A stretch of DNA of 64,000 nucleotides from Aulostomus chinensis (GCA_037954235.1 JBBMOA010000021.1:8819501-8883500), one strand, 5' to 3'. Positions 12,450 through 25,319 are shown, counted from the first letter of the stretch. Notes: a model not told the origin generated them from the letters alone. Numbers and translations: made by a program.

Positions 12450-13533
12450 TGTTCATCAGCTACATTTTTTAAAATTCATCCACAAAAACTCAACTAAGAA
12501 TGCCAGTTTTCAGACTTTGCGGAGTAAAACTTGATTAAAAATGTTTGGCAATTTCCCACTTCCAGGTTTTTCTTATAAATGAATTTCTCTAAAAATATGA
12601 AACTTTTTTTGTTAATGTAGGCCAAAAGCGTACATCAATTAACACTTATTTCTGATTTTGGCAGCGTAATCTTGACTAAACCTTTTTGTTAACGACCCTT
12701 TTGTCTGATTTTGTGGAGTAAAGCTCGACTGAAATTGTCAGTTTTTAAATTTCATCTATGGAACCTTGATTAAAAATGTCCCTCAACTACCCTTTATCAT
12801 ATTACGTCAATGCCTGTTGACTGCACTTTTTCAAGATTTTGTTGAATAAATCTAGACTTGGCAAGAAAATTGATTACCCTTCATAAGATGTCGCCAGTGA
12901 AAATCTAAACAAATGATAACAATGTCACAAATTACTGTGTTTTTGTCAAACAATAAGATTAAAAGTAAACCAAAATCAGGTGCCCAAAAACAAATCCTAA
13001 AAATGAAAATAAATTCGACGAGGCTAAAGATCTGACTGACTTGAAACAGGATGACGATGATCAAATATCATAAAAATTAACAAGGACTAAGATTCCATAT
13101 CTCCATGACTTTTCCAGACATTTCAATATATCTAAAAAAACAGTTCCTTGACTGAAAATTACAAATAAATAATTCAGGAGGAACCTGATATAAACAGCCC
13201 TCCAGACCCGACAACTCTGGAGCTTCTTGTCAGTCAGTAACACCGAGTGAGACTTTGAATTCTTTCAATTTCAGAAACAAATGAAGTGTTTAACCGAACA
13301 AGTTTGGCCAGTTCTACAACACTGACCTGCAGCCAGGACTGACAATGACATAACAATCGTAACATTATTACATTCCTTTCTTGTTGCTTTGAAGCAAAGT
13401 GACAGTCATTATGAAAGTCATTTGTTAGGCTCATACAAAAGAAAGTAAGTCAGGTCTGAATTATTTACAGAGTCACCTCAGTAAATGGCCTGTGCTAAGT
13501 CAATCAAATGGCTCTGGATAAGTCTCGCTCTCT

Positions 13534-13535
<2 letters not shown>
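12450..13535. other. Intergenic AT-rich sequence, no gene recognised
   Basis: Between 12,450 and 13,080 short words recur irregularly, such as TTTTGTGGAGTAAA and CTTGATTAAAAATG. This suggests an old, decayed short tandem duplication. No coding exon was seen. Confidence 0.5.

Positions 13536-13627
<92 letters not shown>
13536..13627. repeat. Long (AC)n microsatellite
   Basis: About 46 uninterrupted AC units, the longest pure dinucleotide tract in the window. Likely highly polymorphic. Confidence 0.98.
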
Positions 13628-13629
<2 letters not shown>

Positions 13630-13699
13630 ATTAGGTCTACTGACCCACACTGCCTGGGCCACTTACATAAACACATAACAAGCCTGTTATATAAAACAC

Positions 13700-14120
13700 A
13701 AAAACAGCCTGTAACCTACAGCTGCCATGAATTACTGGTGGGGAGCATCTTTGAAGTCAACCTGCCTCCTTTTCCTGTGACCCTGAATTAGAAGCAGAGC
13801 CTCCCGTCTCCTGAAGGGGACCGTCTTAATTCGGGATGTGGATCTCAGTCAGCAGGTGATGTCTAATCAGCCAGCCATATGTCCTCCTTTCCTCTGGCTG
13901 ATTAAGGTTCCTCTCCCCTCCTCACTGATTGCTGCGTGGTTTGATAAATCATATCCTCTGTGCAAAAAATAAAAATGCTAATTATACAATTATGCAAACT
14001 GATGTCCAGCCTGAAATCCTGCTTAGAGACAAGAGGTTTCTCTGTTATTTCTGAGTAAACTAAAAGCCTTTCTTTTTATTTTTCACAAATCTGTTGCCCT
14101 TGCCCTCCCACATGGCCCAT
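13700..14120. promoter_or_regulatory. Candidate conserved non-coding element
   Basis: Complex sequence after the AC tract with GGCTGATTAAGG near 13,900 and TGCTAATTATACAATTATGC near 13,977, a homeodomain-rich cluster. No open frame. Inference only. Confidence 0.3.
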
Positions 14121-15150
14121 CTGTGTCGCCGGGTTAGTCATAGCAACTCCACGCAGCTCCCTCAATCCCCCTCAATCTCTTTGTAGGTCATGAAGCTTCA
14201 GCAAGAGAGCAAAGAAGGGAAGCGGATCTCGGTCAAAACACATTAAAACCAACACTAGCCTTATGTTAATAGCCCTCAAACATGTTTACTAAGCTCCACT
14301 GTGGAATCAGGTATTGAATTGAGGTCACAACCGTTTACCTTGTTATCATGTGATTTTATAGCAAAGCAAGCGTGGAGTGACGCCTCAGCGCAGTCAAAGC
14401 CTCTGTGAAACCAGCCACCACTGCAGGCGGGGGGAGTTCATCCCATTTTTGGCAGCTGATGAACATCTGTTCAGCGTTATTGGTTTGGGCTTTGTGGTCC
14501 ATGGTTGTGCGGGTGCAGCGATAGGGCTCAGCTGACGGGGTTGAATCTTCAGGTGCAGTCAGCTTCTGTTTGAAAGGTTAAAGTACAGACAGGAAGGAGA
14601 AATAAGAGCACGTTTCCTGTAGGTATGTAAGCAATACATGAGCGTTTCTCACAGGTTTTACATTATCAGCAACCTAAACATTGTTTGGAAGTCAGCCACC
14701 ATCATCGTCCGAATTAAAACGAGCAAAATAAAACCCTTCTGCCATGTATTTGAACCCTAATCGACCAGTAGAGCTACCGATACAAACAGCACGGCATTTA
14801 AGCGTTGCTTTCTAAAATTAGGCCAATAATTCAGGTGTTTTGGTTGCAGTTACATCGTTTGTGTAAAGCTGGTGATCAGCTGAGTGGAAATGTTGAAGCA
14901 GGTAAAAAAGAGAGGCAATTATAACCTGACATTTCTCACTGTGACTCTGCCAACATGCTCGTAATACCAGCCAAGCCTCCTTATGCACCTCAAGAATTTG
15001 TTTAGTTAGGTTTCATGTTTATTTAAATGTTTGTCATAGGACAGTCCTCCTTGTGAAGCTAATCATGATTATTATCGTGACTTTCCTGTTCTAAGTCTCC
15101 ACAATAAGTTCACCACTTTCAGTTCTATGGACATTTCTGGTATGTCAATA
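14121..15150. other. Intergenic, no gene recognised
   Basis: Unique-looking sequence without splice-bounded frames or obvious repeats. I see nothing assignable. Confidence 0.5.
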
Positions 15151-15154
15151 AATA

Positions 15155-15590
15155 AGTTCAATAAGTAAGTCAGAGGCCAAGTAAGTAAATAAGCAAATAA
15201 GTAAATAAGTGAGTAGAAAATAAGTAAGAAAGTAAACAAATAAGTGAGCGAGTAAGTAAATGAGTAAGAAAGTACATAAGCAAGTAAGTAAATAAGCAAT
15301 TTAGTACGGAAGCGAGTAAGTACATGAGTAAGAAAGTACATAAGCAAGTAAGTAAATAAGCAGTTTAGTACGGAAGCGAGTAAGTAAATAAGTAAGAAAG
15401 TACATAAGCAAGTAAGTAAATAAGCAATTAAGTAAGGAAGTAAGAAAATAAGTGTGAATGTAAACAAATAAGTGAGTGAGTAAATAAATCAGTCAGAGAG
15501 CAAGTAAATGAGCAATTAAGTCAGTGCATAAGTAAATATGTAAGTGGGTAAGAAAATAAGTAAGAAAGCAAATAAATAAGTGAGTAAATT
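15155..15590. repeat. (AAGT)n-derived minisatellite with 64-bp higher-order unit
   Basis: The tract is built of AAGTAAAT / AAGCAAGT-type variants. Between about 15,265 and 15,440 a larger unit of about 64 bp, containing ATTTAGTACGGAAGCGAG, recurs about three times with few changes. The long antisense open frame here encodes only Leu/Tyr/Thr-rich sequence and is an artefact of the repeat. Confidence 0.9.
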
Positions 15591-15599
15591 TATGGATGT

Positions 15600-16590
15600 T
15601 GCACTTTCTACAGACGAAAGTCACAAAGTACATTACAAAGTCAATGAAACAACAGAGAGAAGCCATGAAAACAGCAAACCAGTCCACAGTTTATATTCTC
15701 AGCAGAAACGTGACGAGTACATGGGAACCAATGGCCGTCTCAAAATGCTCAAATTTAAAAAAGCACACCATAAGTTGTAAACTTAATGGCTTTCACATGA
15801 CATTACACACAAACATTCAGAGCCTGTTTTGTCCCCGGGCAGAGTATTTTTGTTTTGTGTGTCCGTGGTCGTACGTGCTCATGTCTGTCAGCGTGATTTA
15901 CACATTCCACCGGCGTAAGGAGAGGTCACGATGAACATATTTCTCCAGTCGTGCGGCACCTCGCTGTATACATACCAGACATGCTCCAGGGAGACGGAGT
16001 ATCTGACACAATAAGCTTGTCTGGCCACACAGCGTGACTCCACCACAGAGTTCCTACGTAGACAGAAGCTGGGCAAAGGTTGGTGCCTTAGAGTGGCACC
16101 AACTATTGCAAACTTTGAACCCTTGGAGGGCCAAATCTGACACGACATGCTCGGTAGCAAAAGCGCATGTTGCGCTGTTAAACTGTAAAGTGGCCCAAAG
16201 ATCCAGAGTTCCCTCAATTAAATATGAAATAAGCTTTTACATGGTGGAACAACAACTTAACACTTTGCTGCAACAAAATTCAACAAACAAAATGTATTTT
16301 TGTAAGTTGCTGCCAGAGCAGGGGACAATTTCTGCGGTGCAGGAAACATTCAGAACCAATGGAACATTAATGAATAAAATATTAACAATTTAAGATCCTA
16401 CACATTGAAACATTTTTAACTCACCAATGAAGGAAACAACATCAACAATTATTTACATTAATTATTTTCAAAATGTATTCATTCATTCATTCATTTTATT
16501 TGATCGTGTTTTTTTTTTTTTTTTCTGTTTCAAAAGAAAAGCAGCCTGACATGTCGGCTTTGTTTTTGTCGTTGCTGACTGTCCTTATGG
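15600..16590. other. Intergenic, no gene recognised
   Basis: A short (ATTC)n tract lies at about 16,478-16,498 and poly-T at about 16,508-16,524. Open frames at 15,596-15,934 and 16,034-16,393 have no recognisable domains or splice context. Confidence 0.5.
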
Positions 16591-16599
16591 CGTGTACAT

Positions 16600-16770
16600 A
16601 CACTTGAAGCCAGTTGCCCCTAATCAAATAATTAACTTAGGAAACCAGACTTCTCCACGCATGATGGGGTTATTAAAGGCCACGCTGGAGACCGATGACC
16701 TTTCCCCTGGAGCCTGACCTCTGACCTGCGTCTCTGTGATCAACTAATTGGCAGGGAGCGAGTTAGGAGC
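16600..16770. promoter_or_regulatory. Candidate conserved non-coding element
   Basis: Contains ATCAAATAATTAACTTAGG near 16,623, GGTTATTAAAGGCC near 16,667 and CAACTAATTGGC near 16,741. It is complex and non-coding. Regulatory role inferred from motif density only. Confidence 0.28.
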
Positions 16771-16887
16771 CTAAAAGCTCTGTGGAGGAGCTGGGACCAG
16801 AACAAGCCTACTGGGTGGAGAGTTGCTCTACTAGAGGAGAAGGAGTGTGAGTAATGCCTTTGTGTATAGAGGCCGGCGAGAGTGAAT

Positions 16888-16927
16888 GTGTGTGTGTGTG
16901 TGTGCGCGTGTGTGTGTGTGTGTGTGG
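16888..16927. repeat. (GT)n microsatellite, interrupted by GCGC
   Basis: GT run with one GCGCG interruption. Confidence 0.95.
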
Positions 16928-17029
16928 GAACAGCAGTCGTTAAAGACACATAAAGTCTGACAGCACAGACGTCAGAATGGCCGGGGCAGGTGTGCTGCTG
17001 CAGACTGCACATGATGAGTCAATAAAACA

Positions 17030-17450
17030 CTCAGCCCATTTAAACAGGGCAGTCATCAGCATTCAGACACTCGCTGCAGATTTATGAACCACAAGATTGC
17101 AATACCTTTCACAAGCAGTTATCTTATGAATAATACACGTAGACCATATTTGATGAGCCCATCTAGAGGCGGCTATAAACTTATTTTATTTGCGACGCCG
17201 GCGAAGTGGCTCCTCTTCATAAAAATTGGCTCTTTACCTCCCCTGCTTCATTGGGGTAACATCACCATTTAGGTAATAGCACACTAATATTTTACATCAG
17301 CTCAGGGGACCTGATTTACCGCTGCGATGCTGAGAGAAATCTTGTGCAATCAAAGAGTTGTTTCACCTCCCACAGTTACTTGAATGATGATTATGAAATA
17401 AGGAGCTTTAACACCTGGTTTAGAGACTTTAATACACAGTAGGAAGGCGA
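17030..17450. promoter_or_regulatory. Candidate conserved non-coding element
   Basis: Roughly 420 bp of complex sequence with balanced AT content, TTATGAATAATACACG near 17,124, ACTAATATTTTACATCAG near 17,283 and GATGATTATGAAATAAGG near 17,386. No coding frame of note. Among the gene-desert blocks this is one of the most enhancer-like in texture; inference only. Confidence 0.32.
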
Positions 17451-18720
17451 CTCACATGAATGCCCCAAAACTATTGTTGGTTTAAAAGCTGAAAGTCTCA
17501 AATTGGGTCCTTTACTCTGTCAGTGGCCACTATTCAGTCATAGAAATAGCTGGGGAAAAAACATTAAATTTTCATGTAAAAGTTAGCATTACTTATTAAA
17601 AGGGTCTTTCATCAGCAGATTCTGATGCTATCGGTTTGTTAAGTGGGAATTATCAGCATTTATCAGGAGGAGGTTTGAGTTTTTGACCTCCTGCAGCTCA
17701 AGCGACAAATGACCTCGTAAAAAGGAAGGAAGGAACATAACAAAAAGCTCCAAAAACCCCCCAAAAAACACTGGAGTTTTCTGTAGTCGGAGCTGCTGTA
17801 ACAAGGAGTTTCACAACAGAAGGTTACGACTGCAACCATGACGGTGAAAGTCACGCGGCAGCAAAGAATTCATAATGTTTTCTCAAAGCCCAAAACGTTT
17901 GTGCGCCTAAAAAAAAGAATAATAATAAAAAATAATCACTGTTATTACTCCTGTTTTGAATTGCGCCGGCGGTTGTTTTCTTTTTTACAGTCGTTTATCG
18001 TTAATTTTAGATGACATTCCGTTTCCTGTTACATCTCAAGCCTTCTAACAGTAGTAATGACCTCAGAGCGATCTGATAACATTCAAAACCACGCACTGGA
18101 ACTCCAGTGCTAAGAACTGGGGTGCGGTCTTCTTCTGTTTTTGCTTGCTGTTTTACATAACATTGCCAGATCTCAAACACAGCTTTGTCACAACTACCTG
18201 GTCTGGTAATTTGCCCCAGGTTTTTTTTTTTTTATCAATCATGTCATTGGACATGCGTTTTGTTCTGCATGACAAGTTGCATGTAACCATTTTTTTTTGT
18301 TGTAAGTTATCATTCAAATGCGTGACTACGTTGTGGCTTACCTTGCATGAATATTCCAGTGTTTGAAAGATTATCTACTAAAAGAACGATGAGGGTTAAA
18401 AACAATCATTCAAAAGGTTGAACTTAAAAGATTAATGCAAATTGTATTTGCTTTTCACTCCGCCTGATAGAGACGGGATCTCATTCCCATGTACTTTTAG
18501 TAGTTACTGCATTGTCTTGTGTGATTAGTTTTATAAACCGGCCCCTTGTCATGTAGTAACGAACATATTTGATGTGATAAGATGAATTTCATCTTCGGCA
18601 GAAAAACAATCTGTTTTCTCTTCTGTTGCGTCATATTCAGCAACATGCAAATGCGCCACATCTGTCCTTTTCGCTCTCGTCAGCAAACACAGCAATCTGA
18701 GAGTAGTGGAGCCGTGACAT
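17451..18720. other. Intergenic, no gene recognised
   Basis: AT-rich unique sequence with small poly-T and poly-A tracts. Nothing assignable seen. Confidence 0.5.
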
Positions 18721-18724
18721 ACAT

Positions 18725-18800
<76 letters not shown>
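18725..18800. repeat. Long (CA)n microsatellite
   Basis: About 38 CA units. A separate GT run lies at about 18,823-18,855, so CA and GT tracts face each other across about 20 bp and could pair as a hairpin. Confidence 0.97.
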
Positions 18801-18802
<2 letters not shown>

Positions 18803-18822
18803 ACACTCTGTTGATGATCAAC

Positions 18823-18855
<33 letters not shown>

Positions 18856-19166
18856 ATTTAAGATAAACTGGCTAAAAAAAGAAAGCTTGGACGAGTTGTC
18901 AGTAAAACAGTGACGGATCAGGTTGCTACAAGGCTGGTTTGGACATTTATTAACTAGACAACCCTGCTCTCAAATGTTGCGTAGCACAGTCGAACAGTGT
19001 GCAGGAACACCAACTAGTGTGTGTGCATGCATGTGTGTGTGTGTTTTTTTTTTAACGTCACACCAAGCTGCAGCCTTATACCCCTGGCCTAGAAAGCTCT
19101 GACCTCTGAGCTCCGGCCACAGAAGGATCTGACGCCAACGTGAAGCACAGCCTCGCTTCAGGGTCA

Positions 19167-19201
<35 letters not shown>

Positions 19202-20431
19202 GCACTGTATCTCAGGGTTCAGTTTGTTCGCTGTCTGATTCTAAATAGTTGTGACTGTGTGTGACAAAGCTGTGGTGAATCATGAGGTCACTGCAGTTTA
19301 GTTTAGTTAGAGAAATACAAATGAATATTTATTAAAGCAACAATAAAAGAGAGAATCTCATTCAACTGAGTCAACCACCAAAATAAACTCACTAGGAGGA
19401 GAAAGCTGAGCTCTGATCGGTAGAACAGCTGGTGAAACGTGTGTTTACACAGAGACAGATAGAGAACACACCACACCGAATGGCACCAGCGCACTTTTAC
19501 ATGTCCACACTCGACTGCGCGTACAGTGATGTGGAGGTGAACTAACAGCCAAACGAAAATGCCAAACAAAAAAATGTTGTGTTTTTGACAAATGCATTGC
19601 TATTTTTTCCCCCTATTTTCAATTTTTCATTACAAAATGCATCCTTTTCAATAGCTTCTGTGTCATGTGACCTACGACTCCAGATCAGTACCAGCTGTTG
19701 GTACGAGGCCGCAGGACACACTTTGAATGTTTTTAATTCTTATATTTTATATTTCTATTTATTTCAGTGCAAATTAATATGACTTCTTTTGTCAGTTATT
19801 TCAACAATAATAACAAAACATCACTTCAATATAACGTTAATATATAGAATCAGGAAGTATCACTCGTTTGATGGAACTTTTAATACCCAAAACTTTTGTT
19901 TTTTGTTTGGGTTTTGTTTTGTTGAGTAAAATTTGTCCAATACATACATTTATGTGACATCATTGTTTACTCTCAGTTCATTTTTTTGCAATGGATGCTT
20001 CTTCTATTTTTTTTTTGGGGGGGGGGGGGGTGGTTCCAAACCCAGAACAGAACATTTAAGCACATGCAGAACTGATGACAAAGCACAGAGGTGGCCAGCA
20101 CTCGTCGAGCCCACACCACTACGGAGGAGTGCATGTGCTGAGGCTGACTCACTGCGAAAGCCAGAAATCATCATGTAATGAATCCGTCTGTGTTTGGGCG
20201 TTTCAGAGGTACATATGAGTCATGATAGGGGGAGAGAGAGAGTGAGAGAGAGAAGGACAGACACAGAGAGAGGGAAAAGACAAGGACAGAGGACATGCAG
20301 GCGTACATTAGTTCCACATAGTCGGCCGTGGTGACAGTTGGATTATTAGCGGCTCCGAAGTCAACATGAACTTGAAATAACCCGCAACAGTGTGACACAG
20401 TTATACTGTCTGTGTTGAAACAGATCCTCCC

Positions 20432-20467
<36 letters not shown>

Positions 20468-21480
20468 CCCTCAAATACTCCTACTCTCTGTTTCTCATCT
20501 AAAATATATTCTTCTGATCTCATGTCAGACATCAAACTAAGACAAAAACTCTCGCCCCACTCAGACATCAGCCCTGCTTGATTCATGCCCTATATTTGGC
20601 AGGACTCTGAGTCTCCTTCTTCAATCTGTGTCAAGGCTTTTCTCCAGACGGAGCCACGAGCAGAAACCTTGAACAGTCCCCCAAACTATATTTTGTGCAT
20701 ATCATATACGCCATTTTACTGTCTGACTCTGTAGCCAGACTCTGTGTTGTGCAGCTGAAGGTGCGGGGGGGGGGGGCTACTGGATTTGAGGGAGCATGGG
20801 AGAGCGTTTTGGTCAGCAGCAGCTGAGCCTTTTGTCTTTTATTATTATAGGTTTAAGCCCTCCACCTTATGGTCCCACCTGGTGCCTCCTGGCATCAAAG
20901 CTTCTGCTGTGAGAACTGGATCTCATTCTGAGGTTTTTGAAGATGCAGATTTATTCATAAACTTTGAGTTCTGATGTTTGTGCGCCTCAAACGTGGAGGA
21001 GTTACCGAGGAATTTTTGAGTTGGAGAGATATTTTGGTTCCAGGAGTTTCCCCCTTGCTGTCATGGTAACAAGCAGAAAGGGCAGTTGGCAGGATAACAG
21101 TAAGACAGCGAGCGTGACATGCTGTTTGTTCTACAGATGCAGCCCTCTGTTCCTAAGAAGTCCCTAGGTGGTGAAGAATGAGTAGTTCATCCCGAGGGGC
21201 TATCGCGTTTCAGAGCAAAAACAAGCCGGCCAGAATTTGGCAAACAGGATCCCTCCTTGCAAAACCCTTCATTCGCAAAGGGCTCTGTTGCTGGAGGTGT
21301 CTTTCTTTTTCTAAGGCCCCTTCTGAGAAGTGAGAGAACGCTGGACAATGTTTCAAAGAACAGTTTTAGGAAATACGATTCTGCTGCTTCCTCTTGCTCC
21401 TGGTGAATGTGATCAAAGTCTAATCCTCATAAGCAAACACCACAAACCATAAAAACAAAAACACAAGATGTGTGGATGCC
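18801..21480. other. Intergenic with scattered simple repeats
   Basis: Includes (CA)n at about 19,168-19,202, poly-G at about 20,018-20,030, a GAGA-rich tract at 20,229-20,280, (CT)n at about 20,437-20,464 and poly-G at about 20,764-20,776. No coding exon recognised. Confidence 0.55.
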
Positions 21481-21489
21481 ACCAGGCAG

Positions 21490-22140
21490 TAGTTTCTTAA
21501 CTTTTAAGCACTCACAAATAGATGTCTTGGGCTCATGAGAATATTTTTTTTCCCTCTCGTTTAACTTCTTTGTGACTCCAGAATGTAGAAAAAGCCAGCC
21601 ATGAATTTTAGCTTGAAGGTAACATGGCTAACAACAAATACGGTAATAAAACAACAACAAAACTGTCCTAAAAATCCATTGAGAAACTCTCAGCCACGTC
21701 ATCCAGTCCAATCCACAACTGCACTATCCAGTTTTAAGCTCAGCAATCCACAAATACTATGATTTGAGCTGAAAGCAAGCTACAACTCAGCGCTAATTCA
21801 CAGTAGCAACGAGCACAAATCTCAACGAGCTCGACCAGCTAGCACGTGCGCACTTCGCCCATGGTGAGTTTTTTTCAGCTCAAATCAAAGTGTTGATGGA
21901 TTATTAAGGATCCAGCTGGATAAAGAAGTCGTGGATTATATCAGATGATACGCTTGAGTTTGTAAACCAGGGTTTTCCTGTCAGGTTTGGCTTTATCTCG
22001 TTGCTATAGTTGTAGTTAGCTGCCAGCTACACATATGAGGAGTCACAAAGAATAACGGCAAGTGCGTGTGAGTGTGTGTGTATGTGTGTGTGTGTGTGTG
22101 GGGGGCGACTTTTGGAGCTCAAGACACCGACTCACACTTT
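21490..22140. mobile_element. MITE-like palindromic element, copy A (diverged)
   Basis: The left part carries the family's start words (AGCACTCACAAATAGATGTC, then CTTCTTTGTGACTCCAGAATG). The right part carries the inverted counterpart (GAGGAGTCACAAAGAATAAC, then CAAGACACCGACTCAC). The interior includes two inverted copies of an ATCCACAAATAC...CTCAGC-type segment. The element shares wording with copies at 36.9, 44.3 and 54.2 kb and has no coding capacity, consistent with a non-autonomous DNA transposon. Confidence 0.5.
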
Positions 22141-22599
22141 AGATGAAATATAGCTTCAAAATAGTCAACAGTTCTTCTCTTCAAACCTTTCTGTGGTCAT
22201 CCACTGCACATGCATGTGAGTCATTCGTCACATCAACAGGCAAAGCCAACACTTTGCTGTCTGTGGAGTATAAAAGGCCACTGTTGCTGGCGCTGATATA
22301 AAAGGCAACACTTCCTATAAATAGGCTCACCCAAGGCCATAAGGATGACATAAGTACCTCACTCTACAACAGTGGCGCAGCTTGTTTCCTTTTTTAAATT
22401 CTCTTTATCCATTACCACATATGGGGGGGAGCACATGCTGCCATGTGCCATTTTCATCTCCAGTATAAATAGCAAGCCAAATATCACAGCTCAAGGTCAA
22501 GACGGATATTGAAAATGAAACAAAACTTTTGGGCGAATAAGAGTTTGTTAAAGATGATTCATGATTTATGCAACAACCCAGGGATTTATTCATTAATAC

Positions 22600-22960
22600 C
22601 TCTGCTCTGCTCAAGCACCTGTTGGCGTCACGTTTGTCTATTGTAATCAGAGTTCACCGGGCGTCTCTTGATTGCGATGACTAATGCTTTCATCACAATT
22701 CCCCCTTTTCTAATTAAGCTGATCATAGCGAGCCGTCTGACAGCCTTCATTCATAATGGCGCACATTTCCTGTCGAATGTGACTCATGGGCTCGAGCTAG
22801 AGAGAGAGGTTGCGGAGAGAGGAGCACCACATCATCCATCATGCATTGTGACGGTGATCTCATCCGGTGTCATAATATTATCACCTTGACATGTTAAAGC
22901 TCATCTACGGGTTATAAATCCTACCACACGCTACAATAATACATCTCTCGGGGCTGTTTT
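22600..22960. promoter_or_regulatory. Candidate conserved non-coding element
   Basis: Complex sequence with GTCTATTGTAATCAGAG, TTGATTGCGATGACTAATGC, CTAATTAAGCTGATC and TTCATTCATAATGGCG. No convincing coding frame. Strong homeodomain/SOX-like motif density; conservation untested. Confidence 0.33.
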
Positions 22961-23424
22961 AGACCTTTAATTTGTTTGCTGTGGTCTGAAGGAACATGTC
23001 AACTTTACTCCATCGGTACGATTTTCTTTCAGTCAGAGAAAAATTCATTACAAACTCCGTCTATCAATCATTACAGCAGCTCTCTCACAAAGCTGAGTTC
23101 TGGTAAATGTGGTGACGTTTGCTAAAACTAAGCAAGTCGGGGCATGAAAGCAACGTTATCAGACGTGCAAGCCCCTGGGTTCACCGATGGAAAGTGAACA
23201 TGATGTAACACAGACAGTCAAACATCTACCAACAGGTTCAGCTGCAGTAGTTTTCCTGTACAATCAGGAATTAGCAATTGCAGGTTCTTACTTCCACTTT
23301 TACCTACAGATAAAGTTCATGTAGCTAATGTGGCGATAAGGTCTGATTGTCTGACTTCATCATGAGAAGGATTGCTAACACAATTTAAAAAAAAACAGTA
23401 GTAGTGTAATCAACCTTCAGATAA
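22961..23424. other. Intergenic, no gene recognised
   Basis: Unique-looking non-coding sequence. Nothing assignable. Confidence 0.5.
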
Positions 23425-23429
23425 CACAC

Positions 23430-23610
23430 TGACATCCATTCATCCATCCATTTATTTTCTATGCTGCTTATCCATTAAGGGTTGTGGGGGTGGGGGCTAG
23501 GGCATAAAACCCAGCTGACATAGGGCAAGAGGCGTGTTCACCCTGGACGGGTCGCCAGTCCATCGCAGGGCCATCAGGAGCAATTAGGGGCTCAGTTTCT
23601 CAGTCCATCC
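23430..23610 (-). repeat. SINE fragment, 3' part (5'-truncated)
   Basis: The left end carries CCATTCATCCATCC tail repeats (GGAT on the minus strand). The body contains GTCGCCAGTCCATCGCAGGG, shared with the full copies at 62.7 and 63.1 kb. The tRNA-like head is missing, as expected for a retroposon truncated at its 5' end on the minus strand. Confidence 0.65.
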
Positions 23611-25260
23611 AGAAAATCACAATTATGCTATGGCATAATTCGACACGTAATCAGCCAAAATCTGCACATTTATGGAGGGGTCGCATTTATCAAAGATGCC
23701 GCACTTTCACCGCATAAATCACAGATTTCCACACAAAATGCACGAAATATGCGGGTCTTGCATGACTTTGGTTACTCGGCAGCCACTTTACCTCCGAGCC
23801 ATGCTGCCCCACTACACACTGACATATTCTATTATTTTTTCCTCTTGTCCTTGTACAATTCAAACCGTCTTAATAAACTGATTTTTTTTATAATAATAAA
23901 ACTTCCAATACTGCATTGCTTACACCAGAATAAGCACCAAACTTACTGCATTCACTTGTTTATCCCACTATTACTCAGTTACTGAAAGTATACCAAAATC
24001 TTAGGATCATTGGTTAGACTTGTATGCAGCATGTCCATGTACAGGGTTAGACTGCTTGCGACAAGTTTAACTCCCTTACATACATTCAAACACTTAAACA
24101 TGTCTTCGCACAGTAAACTCACAGTAGAAAAACACTTAACATCACCATTAGAGCTTATATTTAACTGTCATTGTGTGTAATTAGCCAAACAGGAAGGAAA
24201 CAATGATAGCAAACTTGTTACGGCATTAGCAAACAGAAGTTTGCGAGGCTGGATGGCTGCATGTAAACAGGATTATTAGTGGGTATATTGTATTCCCTCA
24301 GTTATGAAAACCATCTAAATGAAATATTGCCATTTTTGGAAAAAGTTCATGTAAATTTGTAGCAAACAAGTGTAGCTGAAACGCAGTGAAATTATGTAAT
24401 TTATAGCACGTCAACAGAAGTCAAGCACTCATTTACAGAGCTTAACAATCACATCAACCCTGTTGAGATCTTAGTAACTAATTGCCTAGATTATTGTACT
24501 TATTGTACTTCATGCAACATGAACATGAGTGAATATGGGGAAAAAATGAGAATGTGTGTGGGCACGTCCTGTTCTGATTTTTATCCTGCAAGTTTTACTT
24601 CTTGTAATCAGTTTGGATTTGGGGAGCTCTCGTTTCTGCTCCAGGAAATTACTGAATTAATTTGCTGAACACTTTTTAATAGCTTAATCTCTAACTTTGA
24701 AATGATAGTGTTAGAGTTAAAATTAAGTCAAGCAATAAACTCTTCTCTTGTTCTAAGTCACCATGTGATCTGTCATGTGATTTGTGTCATCACCTCTTGT
24801 GTCTGTCTGTCTTTATCGCCATCGTTATCTTGTATTTGCATTTATATAAGATGTTGCCTAACTTTCACATTTTATTACCTGAACTTGAATAACGGCAAAC
24901 CGGCAAGTGACCCATTAGGTGACGAACTTCATTACAATGAAATGTGAGATTTTATCGGAAAGCTTTGAAATTCGAATACATAAATCTGTAGGCTGACAAA
25001 GTGGCTCTCCAACTGCAGCATGAGAATATAATTCATGTGGGTGAAAAATGAATAAGATTTGGGTCAAACTGCAGCTTTGAAGTGTGAGTGATTCAGCAAA
25101 ACCAACTCAATCTACACATTTGGTCACTATAATTGAGTTAGAATGAAATTGCAGGTGAAATTGTGTCTGTGGTACAGTTTTCCTGACTCAATACAGTAAC
25201 TGTGTAAAATATTTGCATGAAAGTGTGTTTTTTTTTTTCAGGATATATAATAATATAATT
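23611..25260. other. Intergenic, no gene recognised
   Basis: Repeat-like words with CGCATAAATC, GCATAATTCG and CGCATTTATC between 23,625 and 23,760 suggest an unclassified transposon scrap. The rest is AT-rich unique sequence. Confidence 0.45.
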
Positions 25261-25273
25261 AATATTTGCATGA

Positions 25274-25276
<3 letters not shown>

Positions 25277-25319
<43 letters not shown>
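25277..25319. repeat. (GT)n microsatellite with GCGCGC end
   Basis: About sixteen TG units followed by GCGCGCGTGTG. A TTTGCATGAAAGTGTG segment precedes it and also occurs about 55 bp upstream. Confidence 0.95.

Noticed and set aside
15072..15467. 131-residue Leu/Tyr-rich minus-strand frame resembling a membrane protein
   Set aside because: It is the antisense reading of the AAGT-type minisatellite; the hydrophobicity comes from the repeat.
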